Below are positions 26,663 through 39,293 of a stretch of DNA of 64,000 nt, in pieces. How positions within the stretch are numbered: position 1 is the stretch's first letter; each line of letters begins with the position of its first letter. Location of the stretch: the NCBI GenBank assembly GCA_021848465.1, contig JAJZUP010000001.1:682001-746000 (forward strand). The letters are read 5' to 3'. The position numbers and the translations under genes were made by a program. Below the pieces are notes generated by a model, which was not told the DNA's origin, searched no databases, and was given only the letters and a program-made list of their open reading frames with translations. The stretch is from Pseudomonadota bacterium. Lineage in GTDB: Bacteria > Pseudomonadota > Gammaproteobacteria > Burkholderiales > Gallionellaceae.

Positions 26663-28018
26663 TTACTTGCCTTTCGTCCGTTCAGCCAGTTTGTTTTCCA
26701 GATAATGGATATTCGTTCCGCCGCGCACAAAAGCCGCGTCCTGCATCAATTCCTGATGCAGCGGAATGTTGGTCTGGATGCCTTCGACGGCCATTTCGGA
26801 CAGCGCAGTGCGCATGCGGGCAATAGCCTGCTCGCGCGTGTCGCCATAGGCAATCAGTTTGCCGATCATCGAGTCATAGTTGGGCGGAATGAAGTAATTC
26901 GCGTAAACATGGGAGTCGACGCGGATACCAGGCCCACCCGGCACGTGCCAGGTGTTGATGCGTCCCGGCGACGGCACGAATGTATAGGGATGTTCGGCGT
27001 TGATGCGGCATTCGATTGCATGTCCACGGAAATGGATGTCGCGCTGGCGGAATGGCAGCTTTTCGCCGGCCGCGATGCGGATTTGCTGCTGCACGATGTC
27101 GATGCCGGTGATCATCTCGGAAACAGGGTGCTCGACCTGGACGCGGGTATTCATTTCGATGAAATAGAACTCGCCGTTTTCGTACAGGAATTCGAATGTG
27201 CCTGCGCCGCGATAGCCGATCTTGCGGCAGGCTTCGGCGCAGCGCTCACCGATCTTGTCGCGCAGCTTGGTGTTCAGCAACGGAGCGGGCGCTTCTTCGA
27301 TGATCTTCTGGTGACGGCGCTGCATCGAGCAGTCGCGCTCGCCCAGATATACCGCGTTGCCATGCTGGTCGGCCAATATCTGGATTTCGATGTGGCGCGG
27401 GTTTTCCAGGAACTTCTCCATGTACACCATGGGGTTGTTGAAGGCGGCCTGCGCTTCGGTCTTGGTCATCGTTACCGCATTCAGCAGCGCGGCTTCGGTA
27501 TGCACCACGCGCATGCCGCGTCCGCCGCCACCACCCGCTGCCTTGATAATGACCGGGTAGCCGATGAACTTGGCGATGCGCATGATTTCTTTCGGGTCGT
27601 CCGGCAAAGCGCCCTCGACGCCGGGAACGCAAGGAACGCCGGCTTTGACCATGGCGGCTTTGGCAGAAACCTTGTCGCCCATCAGGCGGATCGTTTCGGC
27701 GCGCGGCCCGATGAATACGAAACCGGACTTCTCGACGCGTTCGGCGAAGTCGGCATTCTCGGACAGGAAACCGTAACCGGGATGGATGGCCTGCGCGTCG
27801 GTTACTTCGGCGGCGCTGATGATGGCCGGTACGTGCAGGTAGCTCTGGTTGGACGGGGCCGGGCCGATACAGACGGACTCATCGGCGAGTTTGACGTATT
27901 TGGCATCGGCATCGGCCACCGAGTGGACTGCAACGGTCTTGATGCCCATCTCGCGGCAGGCGCGCTGGATGCGTAGCGCAATCTCGCCGCGGTTGGCGAT
28001 CAGGATCTTGTCAAACAT
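26663..28018 (-). CDS. accC: Acetyl-CoA carboxylase, biotin carboxylase subunit
   Basis: A 451-residue ATP-grasp enzyme that carboxylates biotin on AccB, the first step of fatty acid synthesis. [16 protein letters not shown] is the standard N-terminus, which fixes the start at 28018 rather than the open frame upstream. [14 protein letters not shown] (about 160) is the ATP-binding glycine loop and [14 protein letters not shown] (about 288-301) the catalytic and metal-binding region. It lies 60 bases after accB and three bases before prmA. Confidence 0.97.
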   Translation of the reverse strand: MFDKILIANRGEIALRIQRACREMGIKTVAVHSVADADAKYVKLADESVCIGPAPSNQSYLHVPAIISAAEVTDAQAIHPGYGFLSENADFAERVEKSGFVFIGPRAETIRLMGDKVSAKAAMVKAGVPCVPGVEGALPDDPKEIMRIAKFIGYPVIIKAAGGGGGRGMRVVHTEAALLNAVTMTKTEAQAAFNNPMVYMEKFLENPRHIEIQILADQHGNAVYLGERDCSMQRRHQKIIEEAPAPLLNTKLRDKIGERCAEACRKIGYRGAGTFEFLYENGEFYFIEMNTRVQVEHPVSEMITGIDIVQQQIRIAAGEKLPFRQRDIHFRGHAIECRINAEHPYTFVPSPGRINTWHVPGGPGIRVDSHVYANYFIPPNYDSMIGKLIAYGDTREQAIARMRTALSEMAVEGIQTNIPLHQELMQDAAFVRGGTNIHYLENKLAERTKGK

Positions 28019-28078
28019 GATCGGTGTTTCCGGCTTTGCCGGTGTGCTGGTTTTGCGTGGGAACATCGCCATGATGGA

Positions 28079-28528
28079 TCAACCGATAATGAACAGGGGT
28101 TGCCCGAATTCGACCGGCTGGCCGTTTTCAACCAGGATGGCCTTGATGGTGCCGGATTTGTCGGCTTCGATTTCGTTGAGCAGCTTCATGGCTTCGATGA
28201 TGCACAGCGTGTCGCCGGCATTCACGGTCTGCCCGATGTCGACAAACACCTTCGCGCCGGGCGATGGGGCGCGGTAGAAACTGCCCACCATCGGCGATTT
28301 CACCACGTGGCCTTCCGGGGCTGCCGGTTCGCTGGCGGTCGGAGCGGCAGCGGATGCGGCGGTAGCAACCGGCGCGGCGGCGGGAGCGGCAAAAACCTGA
28401 TGTACCGGTGCCGCAATCGCGGAAGCGCGCGAAATACGCACATGCTCCTCGCCTTCGGTCAACTCCAGTTCGGTAATGGTGGAGTTCTCAACCAGTTCAA
28501 TCAGTGTCTTGAGTTTGCGCAGATCCAT
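28079..28528 (-). CDS. accB: Biotin carboxyl carrier protein of acetyl-CoA carboxylase
   Basis: A 149-residue carrier. The C-terminal biotinyl domain ends with the biotinylation motif [12 protein letters not shown] (Lys near residue 115). It is preceded by an Ala/Pro-rich flexible linker (about residues 45-70) and an N-terminal segment [15 protein letters not shown]. It presents biotin to AccC and to the carboxyltransferase. The biotin synthesis genes lie about 8 kb away in the same window, but no direct linkage is implied. aroQ is immediately upstream. Confidence 0.97.
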   Translation of the reverse strand: MDLRKLKTLIELVENSTITELELTEGEEHVRISRASAIAAPVHQVFAAPAAAPVATAASAAAPTASEPAAPEGHVVKSPMVGSFYRAPSPGAKVFVDIGQTVNAGDTLCIIEAMKLLNEIEADKSGTIKAILVENGQPVEFGQPLFIIG

Positions 28529-28534
28529 TTTTTA

Positions 28535-28978
28535 TTAGCTCCTTACAGAATATTGTAGTGCGTATTGCAATGCGAGTTCGTAACCGGTGGCCCCCAGCCC
28601 GCTGATAACGCCGACGGCGATATCGGAAAAGAAGGATTCCTTGCGGAATGCTTCGCGGGCAAACACATTGGAGAGGTGTACCTCAATAAACGGGATCGAT
28701 ACGCCGGCCAGTGCATCGCGCAGGGCAACGCTGGTATGCGTAAACGCCGCCGGGTTGATGATGATGAATTCGGTGCCGTCCTTACGGGCAGCGTGTATCC
28801 GCTCAATCAGTGCAAATTCGGCGTTGCTCTGGAAACTGTTGAGCGTTGCGCCATTGTTGTGGGCTTGTGCCGATAATTTTGCATTAATTTCGTCCAACGT
28901 GATGCGACCATACACTTCCGGCTCGCGTGTGCCGAGCAGGTTCAAGTTGGGGCCGTGAAGGACGAGGATGTTTTTCAT
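28535..28978 (-). CDS. aroQ: Type II 3-dehydroquinate dehydratase
   Basis: A 147-residue shikimate-pathway enzyme that converts 3-dehydroquinate to 3-dehydroshikimate. [20 protein letters not shown] (residues 5-24) includes the catalytic lid with its Arg and Tyr. [16 protein letters not shown] (about 75-90) and [13 protein letters not shown] (about 98-110) are the other signatures, the latter with Ser-Asn that bind the carboxylate. It is six bases ahead of accB, the usual arrangement in proteobacteria. Confidence 0.97.
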   Translation of the reverse strand: MKNILVLHGPNLNLLGTREPEVYGRITLDEINAKLSAQAHNNGATLNSFQSNAEFALIERIHAARKDGTEFIIINPAAFTHTSVALRDALAGVSIPFIEVHLSNVFAREAFRKESFFSDIAVGVISGLGATGYELALQYALQYSVRS

Positions 28979-29065
28979 GGCGCGCAGTTTGCCGCAAAAT
29001 GGGGGAGTTTGTCCATCAATTCGATGTAATTGCCTTAATAAAGCATAAAGCAGGCATTTTTATGG

Positions 29066-30850
29066 TTACAGCCCAACACGCTGCAGCGACTCGCCGAATT
29101 GGGTGGGATCCTGAAAGCCGGTCACGCGCAGATCGGCCAGCTCTTTGCCGTGATTGTCAAAAAACAGTATAGCCGGCGGACCAAACAACTGGAAACGCTG
29201 CAGCAGGGCTTTATCGTCGCTATTGTTCGCGGTGACGTCTGCTTGCAGCAGGATGGTGTTTTTCAGTCGTGCCTGGATTGCGGCATCGCTGAACGTCAGG
29301 CGCTCCATTTCCTTGCAGGAGACGCACCAGTCGGCATAAAAGTCCAGCATGACTGGCTTCCCGGCCTCGGCAATACGGGCATCCAGTTCGGCGCTGCTTT
29401 TGATGCGCTCGAAGCGCAATGTGGCAGGGGCTGCGGTTGCGCTATGTCCGACATTGCCGAGCGGGTGCAGGATGTCCGTGGCTCCGGACAAAGCGCCGAT
29501 CAGGTAGGACGCGCCCAGCAGCAGGGCGAGCACGCCGACTCCCTTCCACAGTTTGCGCCAGCCGCTGGCGTTGCCGGGCAGGGCATCCAGTGCATGCAGG
29601 TAGATGGCGGACAAAACCAGCAAGGCGCCCCAGAGCAGCATCTGTACGGCAACCGGGATCACCGGGGAGACGATCCAGATCGCCAGCGCCAGCATGATGG
29701 CGCCAAAAAACCGTTTGACTGCTTCCATCCAGGCGCCAGCCTTGGGCAGCAGTGCGCCGGCGGATGTGCCGATCAGCAGCAGCGGAGCCCCCATGCCGAG
29801 TGCGAGCGCAAACAGCGCGGTGCCGCCCAGCACCGCATCATGGGTTTTTCCGATGTACAGCAACGCCCCGGCCATCGGCGCGGCGACGCAGGGGCTCATG
29901 ATGATGGCCGACAGCGCGCCCATCGCGAAGACCCCGGAAATGTGCCCGCCGTGCAACTGGTTGCTGGTATTGGTCAGCCTGCTTTGCAGGGCGGAAGGCA
30001 GTTGCAGCTCATAGAAGCCGAACATGGACAGCGAAAGCAACACGAACAGTGCGGCAAAGCTGCCCAGCACCCACGGCGTTTGCAGCGCATTGGAAATCAG
30101 TTCGCCGGACAACCCTGCTGCAATACCGGCGATCGCGTAAGTAAGCGCCATCCCCATTACATAAGTCAGGGACAGGATGAATGCATGCATGTGGGTGATT
30201 TTGTGGCCGCGGCCAACGATGATGCCGGACAGGATCGGGATCATCGGAAATACGCATGGCGTGAAAGCCAGCAGCAGGCCGGCGCCAAAGAAGAACGTGA
30301 TCACCAGCCAGAAGCTGCCTTGTTTGAGCACGTTGGCGATGCGGGCGTTATCGCTTTCCGGTGCGACCGCAGCGGGCGCTGGCGCATTGCTGATGGCTTG
30401 CGCCAGGTCGACAGTCAGGGTTTTCTCGATCGGCGGGTAACACAGTCCTTTTTCGCTGCATCCCTGGTAGCTGGCGTTGATGACCACTGGGCGGGCCGGG
30501 TCGGCATCAGCGATGTCAATTTCGGCCTGGAACGATTGATGGTAAACCTCCAGCGTGCCGAAATTCGGGTCCTGCTTGGTTTCGCCGGGCGGTAGCTTGA
30601 TGGCGGTGATTTTTGCCGGATTGCCGGAAACGGCGAAGGTAATTTTATTACGGTACAGATAATAGTCCGGCGTGACCTTGAAACTGGCGATCAGCACATT
30701 CCTGTTCTGCGCATTGATGCTCAGGCCGAATGCCGCGTCCGGTTGCAGGAAATCCGGTTGTCCGGAGGATAGACCGATGCGATCCAGCAGGCCATTGGCG
30801 TGGACGCTTGGGGCAAGGCAAAGCCATAACAGGAGCAGGTAGCGAATCAT
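29066..30850 (-). CDS. dsbD: Thiol:disulfide interchange protein DsbD
   Basis: A 594-residue inner-membrane reductase that carries electrons from thioredoxin to periplasmic thiol proteins. A signal peptide (1-18) leads to the alpha domain with cysteines in QGCSEKGLCYPP. The central membrane domain has the active Cys in TPCVFPMIPIL and SPCVAAPM. The C-terminal thioredoxin-like domain carries FYADWCVSCKEM (CxxC). All three domains of classical DsbD are present. Its ATG overlaps the cutA stop (ATGA). It could also support cytochrome c maturation. Confidence 0.96.
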   Translation of the reverse strand: MIRYLLLLWLCLAPSVHANGLLDRIGLSSGQPDFLQPDAAFGLSINAQNRNVLIASFKVTPDYYLYRNKITFAVSGNPAKITAIKLPPGETKQDPNFGTLEVYHQSFQAEIDIADADPARPVVINASYQGCSEKGLCYPPIEKTLTVDLAQAISNAPAPAAVAPESDNARIANVLKQGSFWLVITFFFGAGLLLAFTPCVFPMIPILSGIIVGRGHKITHMHAFILSLTYVMGMALTYAIAGIAAGLSGELISNALQTPWVLGSFAALFVLLSLSMFGFYELQLPSALQSRLTNTSNQLHGGHISGVFAMGALSAIIMSPCVAAPMAGALLYIGKTHDAVLGGTALFALALGMGAPLLLIGTSAGALLPKAGAWMEAVKRFFGAIMLALAIWIVSPVIPVAVQMLLWGALLVLSAIYLHALDALPGNASGWRKLWKGVGVLALLLGASYLIGALSGATDILHPLGNVGHSATAAPATLRFERIKSSAELDARIAEAGKPVMLDFYADWCVSCKEMERLTFSDAAIQARLKNTILLQADVTANNSDDKALLQRFQLFGPPAILFFDNHGKELADLRVTGFQDPTQFGESLQRVGL

Positions 30851-31182
30851 TCAATATTCCTCGGTTGTGTTTCGGCGGCGACCCAGGCCAGGTATGCCGG
30901 CAGGCCGGCGTTGACAGGGACAGCAATCAATTCCGGAAGTTCATAAGGGTGCAGGTCGCGTATGGCTGCTTCCAGACGCGCAAAAGCCGATGGTGTGGTC
31001 TTGATCAGCAGCGGCACTTCGCCGGCATGCTCCACGACACCGTTCCAGCGGTATACGGAGCGGCATTCGGGCAGGATGTTGACGCAGGCGGCAAGCCGGT
31101 CGGCAACAAGCCGGTCAGCCATGCGTTCCGCGGCGGCGCGATCCGGCAGGTTGGTGAATACCAGCAGGACCTCGGTGCTCAT
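30847..31182 (-). CDS. cutA: Divalent-cation tolerance protein CutA
   Basis: A 111-residue trimeric cytoplasmic protein linked to metal tolerance. The family features VNILPECRSVYRWNG (about 32-46) and LHPYELPELIAVPV (about 79-92) are present, and the length is normal. ATG 31182 overlaps the holA stop by 4 bases; the open frame starts further upstream inside holA. It is coupled at its other end to dsbD, the common cutA-dsbD pairing of proteobacteria. Confidence 0.93.
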   Translation of the reverse strand: MSTEVLLVFTNLPDRAAAERMADRLVADRLAACVNILPECRSVYRWNGVVEHAGEVPLLIKTTPSAFARLEAAIRDLHPYELPELIAVPVNAGLPAYLAWVAAETQPRNIE

Positions 31183-32192
31183 CGCGTCCCCACACTGGCG
31201 CAACGCAGGCCGAGCTGCATCAGCTCATCCCAGACATCGCCCTGGCGCAGCCCTTTGACCAGCTTGTCGATCTGGGCCGCCTGGCGCAGCGCACGCTCGG
31301 CCACGCCGGCCGGGAAGCGGCGTACTGCGCGTTCAACCAGCTTTTGCCGCACGCCCCAGACGCGTGCCTCGCGCAGTGCTCCAGCCATATTGCCATTGCT
31401 TTGCAAGGCGCGGCTGACTTTGGCCAGGGCGCGGATGTCCTCCGCGAGCGTCCAGAGAATCAGCACCGTGGCGGTGCCTTCCGCGCGCAGGCCCTCCAGC
31501 ACACGCGCATAACGCGCGGCGTCGCCGGCCAGCATCGCTTCGGACAAGCTGAATACGTCATAGCGCGCGACATCCATCACCGCGTCCTTCACCTGATCGA
31601 ACGACAGCGGTCCGGCCGGGAACAGCAAAGCCAGCTTCTGGATTTCCTGGTAGGCGGCCAGCAGGTTGCCTTCCACGCGCTGTGCCAGGAAGGCGAGCGT
31701 GTCGGCGTCGGCCGACTGTCCTTGCCGCTTCAGGCGCGATGAAATCCAGGCCGGCAGCGCCGCCAGCGGAATGTCGTCGGCGCTGATGACGACGCCATGT
31801 TCCTCCAGCGCAGTAAACCATTTGCTTTTCATCGCGGTGCCGTCGAGCTTGGGCAGTGAAATCAGCGTAAGGTCGTCCGGGTTCAGGTCTTCGCAATAGG
31901 CCTGCAACGCCTGCGCGCCTTCCACGCCGGGTTTTCCGGAGGGAATGCGCAGGTCGATCAGTTTGCGTGACGAAAACAGCGACATGTTCTGGGCGCTGCT
32001 GCGCAGTTCGCCCCATTTGTAATACTGCTCGGCGATGATCACTTCACGCTCGGTATAACCGGCGGTGCGTGCGGCGGCGCGGATCGCATCCGCCGCCTCG
32101 ATGGCCAGCAGCAGCGCCTCGCCATGCACAACGTACAGCGGCTTCAAGCCTTGGGCAAGATGGCGCGGAAGGTCTTCGCTGGCGAGGCGCAT
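31179..32192 (-). CDS. holA: DNA polymerase III delta subunit
   Basis: A 337-residue clamp-loader subunit that opens the beta clamp. The N-terminal AAA-like fold opens with LASEDLPRHL and PLYVVHGEALLLAIEAADAIR, the standard HolA pattern without a functional Walker A. The middle segment RVEGNLLAAYQEIQKLALL is the conserved lid region, and the C-terminal helical collar ends the protein. ATG 32192 matches homologues; upstream codons enter lptE. The lptE-holA pair downstream of leuS is a standard arrangement. Confidence 0.93.
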   Translation of the reverse strand: MRLASEDLPRHLAQGLKPLYVVHGEALLLAIEAADAIRAAARTAGYTEREVIIAEQYYKWGELRSSAQNMSLFSSRKLIDLRIPSGKPGVEGAQALQAYCEDLNPDDLTLISLPKLDGTAMKSKWFTALEEHGVVISADDIPLAALPAWISSRLKRQGQSADADTLAFLAQRVEGNLLAAYQEIQKLALLFPAGPLSFDQVKDAVMDVARYDVFSLSEAMLAGDAARYARVLEGLRAEGTATVLILWTLAEDIRALAKVSRALQSNGNMAGALREARVWGVRQKLVERAVRRFPAGVAERALRQAAQIDKLVKGLRQGDVWDELMQLGLRCASVGTR

Positions 32193-32205
32193 GCGGTAAT
32201 CCCGG

Positions 32206-32811
32206 TTAGTTGCCGGTGGGCATGCCTGCCCCCGGGGCGACGGCACTGCTGGCACCTACCGCACTTGCCGCAATGACGCCGGATGCAGACGGCGTCATCA
32301 ATGCACCCGTTGCGTCGTGCGGATGGGCGCGGCTCAGGCGGCGCAGGGCCTGTTGCACGGCATCGTTGCGCATATCTTTGTACAACAGGGCTTCTTCCTG
32401 TTCCTTGGCCAGCACTTGCGTATCGTCGTAAGCCAAGGTGCGGAACAGCAGGATTTCCTCGCTGGGCAGCCAGTCGTTCAGCTGGGCATCATAAGCACTC
32501 ACGGTAACGCGGAAGCCGAGTTGGTATTCGAGCACCTTGCCGGCGCTGGACAGGGACTGGATTTGTTTCGTGGTCGACTCGCTGGAAACGCTGAGCGTAA
32601 TCGTGGCATCGGTCGGGCTGTCCTTCAATGACACCTTGTTCGACATCAGCGCATTGCGCAGGTCGTTGACGAACGGCGTTTCCTTGTCGAACTTAAGGTA
32701 AACGCTCTCGAAAGCCAGCTTCACCGCTGCGCCGTGGCCGCGCAAATGGAAGCCGCAGGCCGTGACCAGCAAGGTCGCCAACAAGGGGAGAATGAAGTAA
32801 AGCGCGCGCAT
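32206..32811 (-). CDS. lptE: LPS-assembly lipoprotein LptE
   Basis: A 201-residue outer-membrane lipoprotein that plugs the LptD barrel for LPS export. The signal peptide ends in the lipobox LVTAC (Cys near 19), followed at once by GFHLRG, the LptE hallmark. The C-terminal 40 residues are Ala/Ser/Gly-rich and probably disordered. It starts four bases after leuS, so it is co-transcribed with it. Together with the glycan locus it fits an LPS-producing cell. Confidence 0.93.
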   Translation of the reverse strand: MRALYFILPLLATLLVTACGFHLRGHGAAVKLAFESVYLKFDKETPFVNDLRNALMSNKVSLKDSPTDATITLSVSSESTTKQIQSLSSAGKVLEYQLGFRVTVSAYDAQLNDWLPSEEILLFRTLAYDDTQVLAKEQEEALLYKDMRNDAVQQALRRLSRAHPHDATGALMTPSASGVIAASAVGASSAVAPGAGMPTGN

Positions 32812-32815
32812 GGCG

Positions 32816-35463
<2,648 letters not shown>

Positions 35464-35490
35464 TCTTGTTGTGCAAAGCGGCGCGGTTGC

Positions 35491-36189
35491 TCAATGCGGC
35501 AGGGTGCGCGCCACCACCCAGGCGCTGATGCGGGTGGCGCCGGCGCGGCGCAATGTAGCGGACAGCGCGCCGATGGAGGCGCCGGTGGTCATGACATCAT
35601 CCACGACCGCGACATGTTTCCCTTGCAGGTCAAGGTTGCACGTGAACGCCTTGCGCATGTTTTTGTCCCGCTCTTTCCAGGGCAGGGTGGATTGCGGCGC
35701 GGTGTTGCGTATGCGGGTGCAGGCATCGGGCAACACCGGTATGCCGAGAAAACGCGCAAGGTGTTGCGCCAGCAACTCGGACTGGTTGAAGCCGCGCTCG
35801 CGCAGCCGCTGCGGGTGCAAGGGCATGGCGACAATGGCAGCGGGCCTCTCGTCAATACGTTGCGCCAGGGCATCGGCCAGTTGCAGTGCCAGCGTGAGGT
35901 TCTCGGAAAATTTCAGGGCCTGTACCAGTTTGTCCACCGGAAAGGCGTAGGCAAAGGCCGCCACGGTGTGGTCGAACGGCGGCGGGTGGCGCAGGCAATG
36001 GCCGCAAATATTGCCTTGCGGCGTAGGCAGGGCGCAGACCGGGCAATGATTGTCGCCCAAGTGTGGCAGTTCGGCGGCGCACGCCTTGCACCATATGCCG
36101 TCGTGACTGGGCGTGCCGCACAGTGCGCAGGGCTGCGCGGGCAGGATTTGATTAAAAAATGATCGACTGTTAATTTGCGATGACATCAT
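35491..36189 (-). CDS. comF: ComF family phosphoribosyltransferase-like protein
   Basis: A 232-residue protein with an N-terminal zinc-finger-like region (CALCG, CPVCA, CGHC pairs within residues 20-60) and a C-terminal phosphoribosyltransferase fold, whose PRPP loop reads VAVVDDVMTTGASI (about 192-205). ComF proteins are required for natural transformation, where they help incoming single-stranded DNA. Also called GntX or double-zinc-ribbon. Divergent from bioB with 61 bases between, an arrangement frequent in proteobacteria. Confidence 0.9.
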   Translation of the reverse strand: MMSSQINSRSFFNQILPAQPCALCGTPSHDGIWCKACAAELPHLGDNHCPVCALPTPQGNICGHCLRHPPPFDHTVAAFAYAFPVDKLVQALKFSENLTLALQLADALAQRIDERPAAIVAMPLHPQRLRERGFNQSELLAQHLARFLGIPVLPDACTRIRNTAPQSTLPWKERDKNMRKAFTCNLDLQGKHVAVVDDVMTTGASIGALSATLRRAGATRISAWVVARTLPH

Positions 36190-36250
36190 AAATTGACAGC
36201 AAAGCCTGTTTCCATGAAGATGCGCGCCTTAATTTTTCAGCCATTTTGCC

Positions 36251-37246
36251 ATGCAAACTCAAGCCGTAGCGTTCCATCGTCCAATTGCCGCCAATGAAAA
36301 TTCCCGCTGGAGCGTTGCTGCAATCGAAGCGCTGTTCCAGTTGCCGTTTGCCGATCTGATGTTTCGCGCGCAGCAAGTGCACCGCGAACATTTCGATCCT
36401 AACCAGGTGCAGCTTTCCACCCTGTTGTCGATCAAGACCGGCGGCTGTTCCGAGGATTGCGGCTATTGTCCGCAGTCGGCCTTCCACGATGCCGGCGTGG
36501 AGAACCGCCGCATGCTGGATGTGGACGAGGTGGTGAAAGCCGCCAAGGCGGCGCAGCAGGCTGGGGCGGACCGTTTCTGCATGGGGGCGGCCTGGCGCGA
36601 GCCCAGCGCGGAAGACATGGCGGCCGTGGTCGAAATGGTGAAGGCGGTGCGCGGGCTGGGCATGGAAACCTGCGCCACGCTGGGCATGCTGAATGAAGCG
36701 CAGACCGCGCAGCTCAAAGACGCGGGGCTGGATTACTACAATCACAACCTCGATACCGCGCCGGAGTTCTACGGCAACATCATCAGCACGCGCGATTACC
36801 AGGATCGGCTGGATACGCTGGAGCGTGTGCGCAAGGCGGGCATGCACATTTGCAGCGGCGGCATCATCGGCATGGGCGAATCGCTGACCCAGCGCGCCGG
36901 GCTGATCGCGCAACTGGCCAATATGGAACCATATCCCGAGAGCGTGCCGATCAACAACCTGGTGAAGGTGGAAGGCACGCCGCTGGCCGACCAGCAGGAC
37001 ATCGATCCGCTCGATTTCGTGCGCATGATCGCAGTGGCGCGCATCACGATGCCCAAGGCGCGCGTGCGCCTGTCGGCAGGTCGCCAGCAGATGGGCGAGG
37101 CGGTGCAGGCATTGTGTTTCCTGGCCGGGGCCAATTCGATTTTCTACGGCGACCAGTTGCTGACCACCGGCAACCCGGACGTTGAGCGCGACCGCGCCTT
37201 GATGGACAAGCTCGGCATGTATCCTTTCGCCGAGCAACACGGATGA
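36251..37246 (+). CDS. bioB: Biotin synthase
   Basis: A 331-residue radical-SAM enzyme that inserts sulfur into dethiobiotin, the last step of biotin synthesis. The [4Fe-4S] cysteines are in [15 protein letters not shown] (CxxxCxxC, about residues 62-76), and [13 protein letters not shown] (about 162-174) and RLSAGRQQM (about 276-284) complete the family pattern. Its stop overlaps the bioF start (ATGA). It heads a five-gene biotin cluster on the plus strand. Confidence 0.98.
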   Translation: MQTQAVAFHRPIAANENSRWSVAAIEALFQLPFADLMFRAQQVHREHFDPNQVQLSTLLSIKTGGCSEDCGYCPQSAFHDAGVENRRMLDVDEVVKAAKAAQQAGADRFCMGAAWREPSAEDMAAVVEMVKAVRGLGMETCATLGMLNEAQTAQLKDAGLDYYNHNLDTAPEFYGNIISTRDYQDRLDTLERVRKAGMHICSGGIIGMGESLTQRAGLIAQLANMEPYPESVPINNLVKVEGTPLADQQDIDPLDFVRMIAVARITMPKARVRLSAGRQQMGEAVQALCFLAGANSIFYGDQLLTTGNPDVERDRALMDKLGMYPFAEQHG

Positions 37247-38397
37247 TTTTTGCGGCGCTGCAACAGGCGTTGGATCAGCGCGCCGCACAAGGCCTGTTGC
37301 GCCAGCGGCGTACGTTGGAAACGCCGCAATCGCCGCATATCGTGGTTGATGGCAAACCGTATCTTTCCTTTTGCAGTAACGACTACCTCGGGCTTGCCAG
37401 CCATCCGCACCTGGTTGCTGCGTTGCAACAGGGGGCGCAGCAGTGGGGCGCAGGTGCAGGCGCTGCGCATCTGGTCAGCGGGCATTTCGCGCCGCACCAT
37501 ACACTTGAGCAGCGCCTGGCCGCTTTTGTCGGCAAGCCCGCCGCCTTGCTGTTTTCCACCGGCTTCATGGCCAATCTCGGCGTGGTGCAGGCTTTGGTCG
37601 GCAAGGGCGACACGGTGTTTGCCGACAAGCTGAACCACGCTTCGCTGAACGATGCGATGCAATTGTCGCGCGCCGAGCTGAAGCGCTACCGCCACAACGA
37701 TATGGCGCACCTTGCACAATTGCTGGCGCAGGAGACGCAAGGCCGCAAGCTGGTGATCACCGACGCAGTGTTCAGCATGGATGGCGACCTGGCACCGTTG
37801 CCGGAAATCCTGGCGCTGTGCGAGCAGCACGGTGCCTGGCTGCTGGTGGACGATGCGCACGGCTTCGGTGTGCTGGGCGCACAAGGGCGCGGCTCATTGG
37901 CGCATTTCGGCCTCGCTTCCCCGCGCATCATCTACATGGGCACGTTGGGCAAAGCCGCCGGGGTGTCCGGTGCCTTTGTCGCGGCCGAGCAGGTGGTCAT
38001 CGATACGCTGGTCAATGCGGCGCACAGCTATGTGTACACCACGGCCTCCCCGCCGGCCTTGGCGGTTGCGTTGCTGGAAAGCCTGCGCCTGATCGAACAG
38101 GGCGAGGCATTACGTGAGCATTTGCAGGCACTGATTGTGCAGTTGCGTGCGGGATTGCACGGGCTGCCTTGGCAATTGATGCCGTCGGATACCGCCATCC
38201 AGCCCTTGCTGGTGGGCGAAAATGAACTGGCGCTGGAGTTGAGTGGCGGGCTGCGCGAACGCGGCATCTGGGTGGCGGCCATCCGCCCGCCTACCGTGCC
38301 GCAAGGAACGGCGCGGCTGCGCATCACCTTGTCCGCCGCGCATACTGCGGCAGATGTGAACCAGTTGATCGAGGCAGTGCATGAGCTTGCACGTTGA
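37243..38397 (+). CDS. bioF: 8-amino-7-oxononanoate synthase
   Basis: A 384-residue PLP enzyme that condenses pimeloyl-ACP (or -CoA) with alanine. [15 protein letters not shown] (about residues 46-60) and [10 protein letters not shown] (about 203-212) are conserved, and the PLP lysine is in [14 protein letters not shown] (about 236). It is coupled to bioB by a 4-base overlap and its end overlaps bioH by 17 bases. BioC and BioH in the same cluster supply the pimeloyl precursor. Confidence 0.97.
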   Translation: MIFAALQQALDQRAAQGLLRQRRTLETPQSPHIVVDGKPYLSFCSNDYLGLASHPHLVAALQQGAQQWGAGAGAAHLVSGHFAPHHTLEQRLAAFVGKPAALLFSTGFMANLGVVQALVGKGDTVFADKLNHASLNDAMQLSRAELKRYRHNDMAHLAQLLAQETQGRKLVITDAVFSMDGDLAPLPEILALCEQHGAWLLVDDAHGFGVLGAQGRGSLAHFGLASPRIIYMGTLGKAAGVSGAFVAAEQVVIDTLVNAAHSYVYTTASPPALAVALLESLRLIEQGEALREHLQALIVQLRAGLHGLPWQLMPSDTAIQPLLVGENELALELSGGLRERGIWVAAIRPPTVPQGTARLRITLSAAHTAADVNQLIEAVHELAR

Positions 38398-39202
38398 AAC
38401 CATCGGGCATGGCGCACCGCTGGTCATGTTGCATGGCTGGGGCATGCATGGCGGCATCTGGCACGAAACGGCTGCCGCCCTGGCCGGTTCTTTCACCGTG
38501 CATGTTGTCGATTTGCCCGGGCATGGGTTGAGCAGGGTGAGTGAAACGGCAAACGGCGCAGCAGCGGATTCGCCCTTTCCGTTTGCGCCGCCTTTCTTCT
38601 CCCTCGACGCGGTCGTCTCCGAGTTGGCAGAGCAATTCGGCGAACCGGTACAGGTGCTCGGCTGGTCGCTGGGCGGCATCATCGCGCAGCATTGGGCGCT
38701 ACGCGCACCGCAACAAGTGCAGCGGCTGGTGCTGGTGGCGAGCACACCATGCTTTGCCGAGCAGGCGGACTGGCTGTGCGGCATGCCGCGCGCGACGCTG
38801 GAGCAATTTGCCGCCGAGCTGGAAAAGAATCATGCCGCCACCCTGCGCCGTTTCCTGGCCTTGCAGGTGCGCGGCAGCGAGGATGAGCGGGAACTGTTGG
38901 CGTTGCTGCGCGAACGGCTGTTCAGCCGCGGGGAGCCGGATCCGCACGCCTTGCGCGGCGGACTGGAAGTTTTACGCAACGCCGACCTGCGCGGGGAGCT
39001 GGCACAGATCGCGCAGCCGTTGCTGGCGATTGCCGGTGAGCGCGACAAATTGACGCCGCCGCAGGCTTCGCACCATATTGCGCAGGCAGTGCAAAACGGC
39101 CGCGTTGTGGAAATAGCCGGTGCGGCGCACGCGCCGTTCCTGTCGCATGCAAATGAATTCGTGGCAGCAGTGAGCGATTTTCTGAAAGTTAAAGGCACAT
39201 AG
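38381..39202 (+). CDS. bioH: Pimeloyl-ACP methyl ester carboxylesterase
   Basis: A 273-residue alpha/beta hydrolase that removes the methyl ester from pimeloyl-ACP so that elongation stops. The nucleophile motif GWSLGGIIAQ (Ser near residue 90), AGERDKLTPP (Asp near 223) and GAAHAPFLSHANEF (His near 249) give the triad. HGWGMHGGIW at 17-26 forms the oxyanion region. It is slightly longer than E. coli BioH by a loop near residues 50-70. The position between bioF and bioC supports the assignment. Confidence 0.93.
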   Translation: MSLHVETIGHGAPLVMLHGWGMHGGIWHETAAALAGSFTVHVVDLPGHGLSRVSETANGAAADSPFPFAPPFFSLDAVVSELAEQFGEPVQVLGWSLGGIIAQHWALRAPQQVQRLVLVASTPCFAEQADWLCGMPRATLEQFAAELEKNHAATLRRFLALQVRGSEDERELLALLRERLFSRGEPDPHALRGGLEVLRNADLRGELAQIAQPLLAIAGERDKLTPPQASHHIAQAVQNGRVVEIAGAAHAPFLSHANEFVAAVSDFLKVKGT

Positions 39203-39204
39203 TC

Positions 39205-39290
39205 ACAAAGGGCACAGAGTTCATGGAGCAAATCGCTGCGAAGAACGATTTTATGAAGTTCGCTGTGCTCTCTGTGGCAAAAAGGGTTCT
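39205..39290. repeat. Nested imperfect palindrome between bioH and bioC
   Basis: The arms pair from outside inwards: CACAGAG (39213-39219) with CTCTGTG (39270-39276), TTCAT (39220-39224) with ATGAA (39253-39257), and AAATCG (39230-39235) with CGATTT (39246-39251), around a 10-base loop. It fills the only sizeable gap in the biotin cluster. It resembles the small CACAGAG-type intergenic repeats common in proteobacterial genomes. Confidence 0.6.
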
Positions 39291-39293
39291 GAA

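Noticed and set aside
25745-27976. A 743-codon open frame opposite prmA and accC
   Set aside because: Antisense shadow of two clear genes; no domain or ribosome-binding site, and composition is typical of reversed GC-rich codons.
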